64,000 bases of DNA, taken from positions 2,604,001-2,668,000 of the forward strand of contig JAITYX010000028.1 in NCBI GenBank assembly GCA_021018815.1. The letters run 5' to 3'. A model generated the notes under the pieces. It saw only the letters and a list, made by a program, of their open reading frames with translations. It had not been told where the DNA came from and did not search any database. The DNA is from Talinum fruticosum. Taxonomy: Eukaryota > Streptophyta > Magnoliopsida > Caryophyllales > Talinaceae. The translations under genes were made by a program, and so were the position numbers. Numbering within the stretch: the first letter of the stretch is position 1; each line of letters opens with the position of its first letter. Of this stretch, positions 9,583-19,204 are shown in pieces.

Positions 9583-10760
9583 TCACCCAGTTTACCTTGT
9601 CAAAGGATTAAAGTACAATCCGCTCAAGCATCTCTCAATTATGTGATAAAGGTCAAGAGGTAAGATTCACTCAAAACAAATGTTACATTTCTGATGATAC
9701 CACCAAGGAGATCAAACTCTTAGGTAAGAGATCGGGTAACACTTATATTATTCCTCTTTCGACCCTAGTCGGAATTTATCTTGTTTAAAAGCATCACTTC
9801 ATGATGATTCATGGAAATGGCATCGTAGCTTAGGCCATGTTAGCATGCATACTATTGAGAAATTAGCATCTCATGGTTTAGTTAGAGGTTTGCCTAACTG
9901 TGCTTTCAAGAAAGACAAAGTTTGTGAAGCATGCACAAAAGGGAAACAAGTCGGATCATCATTCAAATCGCCGAAGAAAGTTTCCACATCCAAAGTGCTT
10001 GAACTGCTACATATGGACTTATGTGGTGAAATCCTGTCAAAAGCCTCGGAGGTAAATCATATGTACTTGTTATTGTAGATGATTACTCACGATTTACCTG
10101 GGTGTGCTTTCTTAAGCACAAAAATGAAGCATTCAAGGAGTTCAGCAAGCTCTGCAGAGAAATTCAAGTTGAGTCTCGGACTTAGATCCGGAGAATTCGA
10201 ACCGACCATGGAAGGGAGTTCGACTACTCAGAATTCTCGGAGTTTTGTGACGAGAATGGTATCTCTCACAACTTCTCAGCACCAAGAACTCCTCAACAGA
10301 ATGGAGTAGTGGAGAGAAAGAACATAACTCTTGAAGAAATAGCTAGGACCATGATGATTGAGCACAATCTACCCTACTATTTATGGGCCGAGGCAATCAA
10401 CACAGCCAATTACACTTTGAATAGTTGCCTCATCGGACCCATACTGAAGAAAACACCATATGAGCTCTACAAAGAGAAGAAACCCAATATTTCCTATTTC
10501 ACGCCTTTTGGATGCAAATGTTTTGTTCATAACAATGCTAAGGATCACCTGACCAAGTTTGATGCTCTGGTCGAGTGAAGGTTTTTTCTCGGGTTATTCA
10601 TCTCATAGTAAAGCTTATCGCGTTTTCAATAAAATAACTAACAAAGTGGAAGAAAGTATCCACGTTGTGTTTGATGAGATTGAACAGGAGAAACCTAGCG
10701 AATCATCATTCTCGGATCCGAAGCTCAGCAGAGAAGATGATGATAAAACCGAGTCTATCG
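9583..10760 (+). pseudogene. Integrase of copia copy B
   Basis: Starts in the protease-integrase spacer. The HHCC zinc domain is readable: WHRSLGH (about 9817-9837), then His in MHT, and CEAC near 9922-9934. The catalytic core follows with all three acidic residues: Asp in HMDLCG (about 10016), Asp in RTDHGREF (about 10206) and Glu in NGVVERKN (about 10310). The C-terminal part has PYELYKEKKP and GCKCF, a frameshift at about 10560-10575, then FSGYSSHSKAYRVF. The enzyme would insert element cDNA into host DNA in the nucleus. A frameshift in the LGGKSYVL region (about 10035-10075) and others disable it. Confidence 0.85.
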
Positions 10761-11059
10761 AGATTCAAACCTAACTAGCTCGGAATGAAGCAACTCGAAT
10801 AATGTGACTCGGAACAAGACCATTCAAGAGTCTCGCTCGGAATGTTGAAGAACAAGTTTCTAAAGATCATGCAGTTCAACCTACGGATCTGGTGAATTAG
10901 AGAACAGGTAGAGCATTCAAGTATGCTTCTAGTCACCCACTAGAAAACATATTATCCGATATCAACAAGTGGTGTAAGAACTCGTTCCTCTCTTCAGAAT
11001 CTATCTGCATTCACCGCATTCATTTCATTAACTCGAACCTAAAAATGCACTAGAGGCCC
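10761..11059 (+). pseudogene. Integrase-RT linker of copia copy B
   Basis: Low-complexity, charged linker with many TCGGA motifs and stops. It includes the conserved AFKYASSHPLENILSDI-like block (about 10915-10965) that precedes RT in all copies here. No catalytic residues are expected. Confidence 0.6.
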
Positions 11060-11865
11060 TAAATGAACCTCGAATAGGTAGAGGCCATGCAAGAGGAACT
11101 CAATCAATTCGAAAGAAACCAAGTCCGGACTCCGACCAAACAACCTTCCGACCACCCAGTCATAGGAACCAAATGGGTTTTCAAGAACAAACTGGATGAA
11201 GGTGGGTTGGTAGTCGAAACAAGGTTAGACTTGTGGCTTAAGGTTACAATCAAGAAGAAGGGATTGATTGTGGGGAAACCTTTGCACTGTTGCCGAATTG
11301 AAGCCATTAGAATCTTGTTGGCAATTGCATTTAGCATGAATATCAAGTTATATCAAATGGATGTTAAGTGTGCATTTCTCAATGGTTTTATTAAAGAGGA
11401 AGTCTATGTCGAGCAGCCCCTGGTTTTGAAAACTCGGAATTTCCAAATTATGTTTTCAAACTTCAAAAAGCTCTTTATGGTCTTAAACAAGGTCCCGGAG
11501 CTTGGTACAAAAGACCGAGCAATTTCTTGGTTCAAAATGATTTTAGAAGAGGTCAGATCGACAAGACTCTCTTTATAAAAACCAAGGGGAAAGATTTCCT
11601 TATTGTTCAGATTTATGTTGATGACATAATTTTTGGAGCTACTAATGAAATTCTATGTCGAGACTTTTCCGAGTTAATGAGTCGAGAATTTCAAATGAGT
11701 AAGATGGGAGAACTCAATTTCTTCCTTGGTTTACAAATCAAGCAAGACAAAGATGGAATCTATGTCCATCAAACAAAGTACACCAAGGAGCTGCTGAAAA
11801 AATATAATCTCCAAAATGCAAAGCACGCAGCTACACCTATGAGCAAGCAGTATAAAACTTGACTC
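11060..11865 (+). pseudogene. Reverse transcriptase of copia copy B
   Basis: RVT_2-type RT. Motifs in order: MQEELNQFERNQV (11087-11125), [18 protein letters not shown] (about 11155-11208), a degraded ARLVAQGYNQEEG block (VETRLDLWLK), [16 protein letters not shown] with its catalytic Asp (about 11345-11393), a frame-shifted [11 protein letters not shown] block (about 11470-11510), and an intact YVDD box at 11614-11625. The end reads GELNFFLGLQIKQDKDGI and KHAATPMS (about 11820-11845). Shifts at about 11425 and 11530 break it. The family makes cDNA from element RNA inside cytoplasmic particles. Confidence 0.85.
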
Positions 11866-12507
11866 GGACGAGAAAGGTAAAGCAATAGATTAGAAACTCT
11901 ATCAAGGTATGATTGGATCTTTGCTGTATCTTAGTTTAAGTTGACCAGACATAATGTTTAGTGTCTTTCTATGTGCAAGATTTCAAGTTAATCCAAAAGA
12001 ATCACATCTCACTGCAAGTGAAGAGAATATTTAGATATCTTGCAGGAACTCGTAATTTAGGCTCGTGGTACTTAAGAGACTCGGAACCGAATCTTACTCG
12101 GATACTTAGATGTTGATTACACTGGATACAAAGTTGATAGAAAGAGCACTTCAGGAGCTTGCCAATTTCTGGGTCAATCCCTAATATCTTGACACTCAAA
12201 GAAGCAAAACTCAGTAGCTCTATCAACTACCGAGGCTGAGTATATTGCAGCTGGAGCATGCTCGTGCTCGGATTTTATGGATAAAGCAACACTTGAGAGA
12301 TCTTGGACTTACTTTCAAATCAGTTCCAATCAAGTGCGACAATTAGAGTGCAATTAGCATCACCAAAAATCCAGTTTAGCATTCCAAGACAAAACATATT
12401 GAGGACGAGTATCATTTCTTAAGAGACCATTCTGAGAAAGGTGATATTGAACTTGAATTCATTCTTACTAATCTTCAATTAGTCGATATCTTTACTAAGC
12501 CTCTATA
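11866..12507 (+). pseudogene. RNase H of copia copy B
   Basis: Copia RNase H region after RT. GYKVDRKSTSGACQF is readable at about 12126-12170, SKKQNSVALSTTEAEYIA at about 12202-12250 (the Glu of EAEY is catalytic in the family), and the tail QLVDIFTKPL at about 12478-12506. The first motif reads LDVDY instead of SDADY. The copy breaks off at about 12507 inside the tail, where sequence from another copy's zinc knuckle begins. Frameshifts are present. Confidence 0.8.
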
Positions 12508-13400
12508 TAGTCAAAGACTATCCAAGAAGAAAAAGGGACAGAAAGAAGAAGAAGGCTATGATGGCCACATGAAGTGATGAAGATTCATCTGAAGAAGATG
12601 AAGACTCGGATGACTCAAAGTGTCCGATGGTACTATCGGACTCGGAAGTTGAATCCGAGTCGATTCCGATCACTCGGACAATGAGGAAACTAGTCCTTAT
12701 GAGGTAATTGAATAATTCCTCAAGTTTTCCAAAGTTGATTTAGCTAAATACATCTATTCTTTGGAAGAGAAGTTCAATTTTGACTCTTCTCGGTTTAAAG
12801 AACAACTTGAGACTATCACTTTTGAGAGCATTTCTTTGAAAAATGAATTAGAAAAGCTGAGACTTACTCTAAGAGAACTCAAGACTAGTACTCAATCCAA
12901 TGAGACTGAGTCCGAGTCACTCGAAGAGAAAATAAGCATCTCAAGCAAAAGCTCAACAAGTCTCAAGAACTGGTTCTGAAATTTACTCAAGGTCGGAAGA
13001 ATCTTGACATGATCTTAGGGTCTCAATGTGTCTCCTTCAGAAAGGAAGGACTTGGTTTTAACAAGGAGGAGGAATCTAATTCCTACTCGGATCTTTTCAA
13101 AAATGATTCCGAACGGTGAAGTTCGAGAACGCTGAGCACGGTCCTATTCATAAGAATAAAACGAGGACTAAGCCCGGACCAGCTTATAGGAGAAAACCTT
13201 CTCCACCGGTTTATGAAAAAAGATTTTCAAAAGAAAGAGACACGGACACTTGCTCTCTAAAAGAAAGATTCAGAATCTAACCAAACCCAAAGTCATTCAA
13301 ATCTGGGTTCCTAAGAGTCTTCTTCCTCGAAAAGGACAACAGTAAAGGCGATTCATTGGGGTTCGTTAGAGGAAGTGAGAAAGGTTAGTTTATTTTTGAC
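12508..13400 (+). pseudogene. gag: Gag C-terminal part of copia copy C
   Basis: Begins with the last half of the zinc knuckle (VKDxP-like) and the KKKKAMMAT block, then an acidic Asp/Ser/Glu run (about 12580-12700). The coiled coil is read from 12761 (MEEKFNFDSSRFKEQLETIT, later ISLKNELEKLRLTLREL), followed by the FTQGRKNLDMILGSQCVSFR block (about 12981-13040) and the basic C-terminal tail (about 13150-13390). A coiled coil after the zinc knuckle is typical of Sirevirus Gag. Stops interrupt the tail. Confidence 0.75.
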
Positions 13401-13409
13401 TTACAGGTG

Positions 13410-13640
13410 GCTTAGAAAAGAACAAAAGGACACTGGTACCTAGACGGTGGATGCTCACGCCACATGTCGGGAAATCCAAGACTCTTTTCGAGTTAGAAGA
13501 TTATAAGGGAGGCAAAGTCACATTTGGTGATAACAGATAAGGGCAAGATAATTGGGATAGGAAAGATTGGAAAAGGAGATAATCTAGTCGAGTCCTATCT
13601 ACCCGGTTAAGGGATTAAAGTACAATCTACTTAGCATCTC
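13410..13640 (+). pseudogene. Protease of copia copy C
   Basis: Aspartic protease of the copia type, marked by KGHWYLDGGCSRHMSG-like residues at about 13425-13470. The active-site triplet reads Asp-Gly-Gly here (Asp at 13443-13445), not Asp-Ser-Gly. The following GKIIGIGKIGKGDNLVE block (13549-13590) is the usual downstream part. It would cut the Gag-Pol polyprotein. One or two frameshifts break it (near 13485 and 13595). Confidence 0.75.
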
Positions 13641-14815
13641 TCAACTGTGTGACAAAGGTCAAGAGGTAAGATTCACTCGGACCAACTGCTATATTTCGAT
13701 GAAACTACCAAGGAGACTAAGCTTTCGGGTAAGAGAACAGGTAATCCCTACATGATTCCCCTTTCTAACCTAAGTCATGATCTATCTTGTTTAAAAGCAT
13801 CTTTACATGATGATTCTTGGACATGGCATCGTAGACTAGGTTATGTTAGCATGCATATCATTAAGAAGCTTGCTTCTCATGGTTTAGTGAGAGGATTGCC
13901 TAAATATGCATTTAAGAAAGACAAAATTTATGATGCATGCACAAAAGGGAAACATGTTAGATAATCTTTCAAACCTCTTAAAGCTGTTTCCACATCCACA
14001 AGTGCTTGAAATGTTGCATATGGACTTATGTGGTGAAATCCCTATCAAGAGTCTCGAAGGTAAATCTTATGTGCTTGTAATTATTGATGATTATTCATAA
14101 TTTACCTGGGTTTGTTTTCTTAAGCACAAGAATGAAGCATTCAAAGAATTCAGCAAGCTCTGCAGGAAAATTCAAGTTAAGTCTCAAACTCGGATCAAAA
14201 GAATTCGAACCGACCATGGAAGGGAGTTCGACTACTCGAATTTGCAGAGTTCTATGACAAGAATGGTATCTCCCACAACTTCTCAGCACCAAGAACTCCT
14301 CAACAAAATGGAGTAGTAGAGCGAAAGAACCGTACTCTTGAAGAAATAGGAAGGACAATGATGATTGAACATGATCTACCATACTATTTCCGGGCTAAGG
14401 CGATTCACACAGACAAATTACGCATTGAATAGATGCCTCATCGGACCTTTTTTAAGAAAACTCCATACGAGCTCTACAAAGGGAAGAAACCCAACATTTC
14501 ATACTTCAAGTCTGTTTGGATGTAAGTGTTATGTTCATAACAATGGTAAGGATCACCTGAACAAGTTTGATGCTCGGTCGGATGAAGGTATTTTTCTTGG
14601 TTATTCATCTCATAGTAAAGCTTACCACATTTTCAATAAAAGAACTAACAAAGTGGAAGAAAGCATCCACATTGTTTTTGATGAGATTGAACAGGGAAAA
14701 CCAAGTGAGTCAACATTCTCGGATCTAAAGCTCAGCAGAGATGATGATGTTGGTGAAAATGAACTCAAAAAGAGTCAAATCAAAGTCACTCGGAATGAAG
14801 CCTCTCGAACAACCT
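13641..14815 (+). pseudogene. Integrase of copia copy C
   Basis: HHCC domain: WHRRLGY (about 13824, second His of the usual LGH lost to Tyr) and YDAC near 13927-13938, where the first Cys of CxxC is Tyr. Catalytic core: Asp in HMDLCG (about 14022), Asp in RTDHGREF (about 14213), Glu in NGVVERKN (about 14320). C-terminal part: YELYKGKKP (frame-shifted), GCKCYVHNN, DEGIFLGYSSHSKAYHIF (about 14520-14640), then KVEESIHIVFDEIEQGK. The two zinc-ligand losses and several frameshifts mean it is dead. Confidence 0.85.
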
Positions 14816-15840
14816 GACTCGGAATGAAACGACTCAAGAACTAGCTCAAAATGCTGAGGTTCGATCGGATGAACAAGCTCAATTACAATAGACTTCGAAG
14901 GCCAACAAATTCAATAGTGGGGTATTTAAATATGCTTCGAGCCACCCACTCGAAAACATCTTGTCCGATATCAGCGAGTGGGGTAAGAACTCGGTCCTCT
15001 CTACAAAATCTATGTGCATTCACCGTATTCATCTCATTAATCGAACCCAAAATGCACTAAAGGCCCTAAATGAACCTGAATGGGTAGAGGCCATACAAGA
15101 GGAACTCAATCAATTTAAAAGAAACTAAGTCCGGACTCGACCAAATGACCTTCCGACCACCCAGTTATAGGAACCAAATGGGTTTTCAAGAACAAACTGG
15201 ATGAAGGTGGGTTGGTAGTTAGAAATAAAGCTAGACTTGTGGCTCAAGGTTACAATCAAGAAGAAGGGATTGATTATGGGAAACCTTTGCACTGTTGCTG
15301 AATTGAAGCTATTAGAATTCTATAGGCATTTGCATCTAGCATGAATATCAAACTGTATCAAATGGATGTTAATTGTGCTTTTCTCAATGGAAGTCTGTTG
15401 AGCAACCCCTGGATTTGAAAACTCAGAATTTCCAAATCATGTTTTCAAGTTGCAAAAAGCTCTTTATGGTCTTAAACAAGCTCCCAGAGCTTGGTATGAA
15501 AGACTCGAGCAATTTCTTGGTTGAAAATGATTTTAGAAGAGGTCATATTAACAAGACTCTTTTTATAAACCAAGGGGAAAGACTTTCTTATTACTCATAT
15601 CTATGTTGATGACATAATATTTTGAGCTTCTAATGAAATTCCGTGTCAAGATTTTTTTGAGTTAATGAGACAGGAATTTCAAATGAGCATAATGGGAGAA
15701 CTCAATTTCTTCCTTGGTCTACAAATCAAGCAAGACAAAGATGGCATCTATGTCCATCAATCAAAGTATACTAAGGAGCTGCTGAAGAAGTACAAACTTC
15801 AATATGCAAAACATGCAAGCAACCCCTATGAGCAAGCAAC
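14816..15840 (+). pseudogene. Linker and reverse transcriptase of copia copy C
   Basis: The linker (14816-15070) is followed by RT. EELNQFKRN lies near 15101, then [18 protein letters not shown] (about 15160-15210), and the [20 protein letters not shown] block is intact in frame (about 15231-15290). LYQMDVNCAFLNG (about 15354-15390) has lost a few codons after it compared with copy B ([11 protein letters not shown] is shortened). KAPRAW-like residues lie near 15480-15500. A YVDD box is at 15602-15613, and GELNFFLGLQIKQDKDGIYV at 15698-15757. Several frameshifts are present. Confidence 0.85.
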
Positions 15841-16450
15841 GATAAAGCTGGACTCGGACAAAAAAGGTAAAACAAGTAGATCGAAACTTTATCGAGGTAT
15901 GATTAGATCACTGCTATATCTTACTTCCAATAGACCAAACATAATGTTTAGTGTATGTCTGTGTGCAAGATTTCAAGCTAATAAAAAAGAATCACATCTC
16001 ACTACACTCGAAGAGAATCTTTAGATATCTTGTAGGGACTCGGAATCTAGGTCAATGGTACTCAAGAGACTCGGAACCGACTCTCACTGGCTACTCGGAT
16101 GCCGACTATGCTGGGTACAAAGTTGATAGAAAATGCACTTCATGAGCCTCGCCGGCTTCGGGTCAATCCCTTATATCAAAGAAGCAAAACTTAGTAGCCC
16201 TATCAACTGCTAAAGCTGAATATATTGCGGTTGGAGCATGTTGTGCTCAGATTTTATGGATAAAGCGAGCACTTGAAAGACAAAGCACATTGAGGTCGAG
16301 TATCATTTTCTAAGAGACCATTCTGATAAAGGTTATATTGAACTTGAATTCATTCCTACCAAACTTTAATTAGCTGATGTCTTTACTAAGCCACTTAGTG
16401 AAGATCAGTTTTTTTTCATTAGGAATGAACTTGGTATGATTAATGCATAA
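15841..16450 (+). pseudogene. RNase H of copia copy C
   Basis: Reads SDADYAGYKVDRK at about 16097-16135 (SDAD carries the first catalytic Asp) and AEYIAVGACCAQILW at about 16217-16260. The family's WIKxxLxDLG...KHIEVEYHF stretch is shortened by about 60 bp at 16280. The tail LADVFTKPLSEDQFFFIRNE follows, with the pol stop TAA at 16448-16450. The start is RxxKLYRGMIRSLLYLT (about 15880-15930). Confidence 0.8.
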
Positions 16451-17106
16451 TTATGTGCTTTTCCGAGTGAAATTATATTGCATGTTTATGTTTTAAATAT
16501 TTCAAACAACAATTAGTTCAATTGAGCCAGTGATTCTGAGCTATGAGTTATTATCCGCTTGCTGTTTCGAGTCATTCGAAACTCTATCGAATCGAGTCGA
16601 TTTTGAGAAAAATGGACATCAAACTTCGAAATCATCTCTAGATCGGTGGAGAATTTCAAAAATCTCTTTTAAAATCTCTCTTTTCTCTCTATCTCTCATG
16701 CGCATCAGTTAGAGAACTAGCCATTGGAAGACAATCATTGGAATTCTAACCGTTGAAGAAGCGGAACGGTCACACCGGTCCGAGGCCGTCCGTTGGAGAG
16801 TTAGGTCGAACGAATTCGAAGCATAATTCTTTCTCTATAAATAGCATCCTTTTTCCTTCATTTTGATACTTTACTCTCTACATACTCTCTCTCTCTCACT
16901 CGTACTACATCTCGAGCAAGCTCACTGTTTTCAAGGCACAAACCGACTCTCAAGCTAAGTGAAAGAAGTCTCAAGTAAGCAGCGATTGCTATAAACTCTC
17001 TTTCTACTCTTTCTTTTTCTTTTATTCTCTACTATCTACTCACTCCATCTCTTCGAGCTTTCTACCTCTTTCTCAAAGTTCATCCACTCTCTTTTCTCAT
17101 CAAAAC
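16451..17106 (+). promoter_or_regulatory. Internal promoter-like region upstream of the accessory ORF (copy C)
   Basis: Non-coding stretch between the pol stop and the accessory ATG. It contains TCTATAAATAGC (TATA box 16836-16843), followed by a pyrimidine-rich leader with CTCTCTCTCTC runs, and the ATG lies 264 bp further on. A TATA-like box at a similar distance is kept in copies D, X and E. This resembles a plant core promoter and could make a separate mRNA for the accessory ORF. Promoter activity is inference. Confidence 0.55.
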
Positions 17107-18733
17107 ATGCCGAAAAGAGGTTTCCACCTGCACTTTCCTAGTTCTTCAACCAAGAAACCCCGAACAAAAAGCCAAGAGGGCCCTTCCAATCCCTCTAAAA
17201 TCATTGTCACCCAACACCTAATGTTGGATGACAAATTCTTCCCAATCACAAAGTTTTCATGGTTGAATCACATCAAATCAACAGGGGTTTACAATTTCCT
17301 CTGTTTCAGCGAGTTCATCTACCCGAAGTTTCGAGTTTTACTCCAACCTATCCAGCTCGAAGGTATACTCACCTCCAAAGTTCAAAACATTGTCGTTTGA
17401 GTCAACGTCTCTCTTCTCCATCGACTCTTCAAAGTTTCTTCTCTTTTCCTCAACAGCAACCTCATACCTTTCAATGAGGTTGCTAATGAATTCTTCGAGA
17501 AGTATACCAAAGAATTTCATGAGTCACGCAAAAATTTCTCTCGTGACTCAACTAAAGTCGAAGCTCGACTTCGTGTTTTCTACTGATGTGAACCTTCTTC
17601 TCTCAGCATTCTAGCAACGAGAACCCTAACTTTAAGCACCTCAAAGCTCTGTATGATATTCTCGAGGGCTACAAAGTAGACCTCTTTCCAGCCATAATCG
17701 AGCGGATGGCCGCAATGCCAGCTCGGACTCGGACTAAGAAGTCAACCCCACTTCCTTTCGGGGCTCTTCTCAAATTCATCTTTAAACAATTCAAAGTTCC
17801 TCTTCCCTCATATCCTAACGTGGTTTTTGAGGGTACCATTGTTGTTAGCAAGAAAGAACTTCTTGGTTATGGATACCACGAGACCCAACCGAGTGTCCGG
17901 GTCCATAGCTCGAACCGAGGCAACCTTCTCCGCCTCGGACTCAAACACAATCCCCTCTTTCTCTACCTCCTCCACCTGGTGGTGCCTCCACCTTAGGTGT
18001 TTCTCAGGTACTTTCCTCTCGCCTTGTCCACTCGTAATAATGGATAAGATCTCCTCGGTGTCCGCCGAACTCAAGGACACCCTCCGATCATTCAAGACCG
18101 TCCTACGCCTATGACCATCAATCAAAAGACCGCTCAGTCCTAAATCGTAGAGCTGCAAGATGTGCTTCTTGAGATGAAAGCACTTGTTAAGGAGCAGAAG
18201 GAGATGATAGAGCTCCTTCAGAAAGGCGCTCAAAGGCTGCTAGGGACCCGGTCGACTCGGACACTTCGAGGAATCCTCGAGCTCAGCCAAATCTTCCTCT
18301 AGAGGAGAGGAAGAAGAAGAAAAAGGAGAGGAGCCAGCGACCGAGGCAAGTCCATCCGAGGAAAAGGAGGAAGGGGAGAAGGAAAAACCGGAAAAGGAAG
18401 AAGTCGAAGGAGCAGAAGCGTAGAGGGACAAGGTGCTCCTGTCCTACAACCAAATCGATCGGCTCGGACAGTGAGTCCGAGTGGGTCGAAGACCCTGCCG
18501 ACAAAGGTCGGTCGGCAGCCTCCAGCTGAGCCGAGCACCTCCCTCGGTCGAGTTCCAAAAGGAGGAACCCCTGGACGACCTGGTTCCGGGTCGGCCATTC
18601 GTGGCTGAGCCCATCCCGGAGATTCTAGTGCTGCCACCGCCTCGATCTTCAACATCCTCACACTCTTATCGGCGAAGGTGAACCGCTCGGTCCTCAACCT
18701 CGACTTAGACTCGCTCCCTCCCGTCCATCTTAG
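17107..18733 (+). pseudogene. Sirevirus-like 3' accessory ORF (unknown function), copy C
   Basis: Opens with MPKRGFHLHFP, a Ser/Lys/Pro-rich head, then LDDKFFPITKFSW (about 17224-17262). With frame changes it continues through NEFFEKYTKEFHES (about 17485-17520), AMPARTRTKKSTPLPFGALL (17711-17770), IFKQFKVPLP, a Ser/Thr-rich linker, a predicted coiled coil (LLEMKALVKEQKEMIELLQK, about 18166-18228), an acidic Glu/Lys run (about 18290-18420) and a Pro-rich end (FQKEEPLDDL). Length is about 1.63 kb, close to copies X and E. Sireviruses carry an extra ORF here, sometimes called env-like, but I see no signal peptide or clear membrane segment. The LPFGALL...F block recalls the 'putative plant transposon protein' domain. 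Frameshifts at about 17400, 17590 and later. Confidence 0.65.
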
Positions 18734-19191
18734 AAATTTTCTGTTTTTTAATGTTTTTAAATTTTTTTGTCCAGATCCTACACATCCGTATTTTGTTGAT
18801 ACTTTCTTCCCCTGTTAATGTTTTTTTTTGTTGGAAGGCAAGGGGAGAAAAGTCGGAAAATTTGTGTTGTCGTGTTTAGAGGGAGATTTCTCTCTCACCT
18901 CTTTTGTATATATATCTTTTTGTGTGATTATTAATGATGTGATTTCCGAGTTTCAAGTTATTTCTTCGAGTTCATCTTGCCTCTATATATCAACTCGGTT
19001 ACATTTCTTTTTGTTTGCTCGATATACGCAATATACTAAGTTTGCTTCACTTCATTTCTATGCGATATTTCAACTTTTAGCTCGATGCAATCCAAACTCT
19101 ACTTGCTCTAACATGTTTGTTGAGAAAGAATGAAAACTTAGGGTTTTTATCAATAACAAAGTTTCTATCCGAGTAAATAATGTCTTTCATC
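18734..19191 (+). other. 3' untranslated region of copia copy C
   Basis: T-rich tail between the accessory ORF and the PPT, with a purine-rich patch (GGCAAGGGGAGAAAAG at about 18836-18851) that resembles an extra polypurine tract. Sireviruses are known to carry multiple PPT-like tracts. The same CTTGCCTTTC/CTCCCC patch occurs on the minus strand of X (about 40645-40662) and E (53265-53280). Confidence 0.5.
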
Positions 19192-19204
19192 AAAAAGGGG
19201 AGAT
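19192..19204 (+). promoter_or_regulatory. Polypurine tract of copia copy C
   Basis: AAAAAGGGGAGAT directly before the LTR start TGAAGACTCGGAC. Confidence 0.85.

Noticed and set aside
17808..18233. 141-codon minus-strand frame in copy C
   Set aside because: Antisense to the accessory ORF; no motif, and not conserved in the other copies.
17107..18733. Retroviral envelope gene
   Set aside because: Position fits the so-called env-like ORF of some Sireviruses, but no signal peptide, no clear membrane span and no cleavage site were seen. The layout (coiled coil, charged and Pro-rich tail) suggests an intracellular protein.
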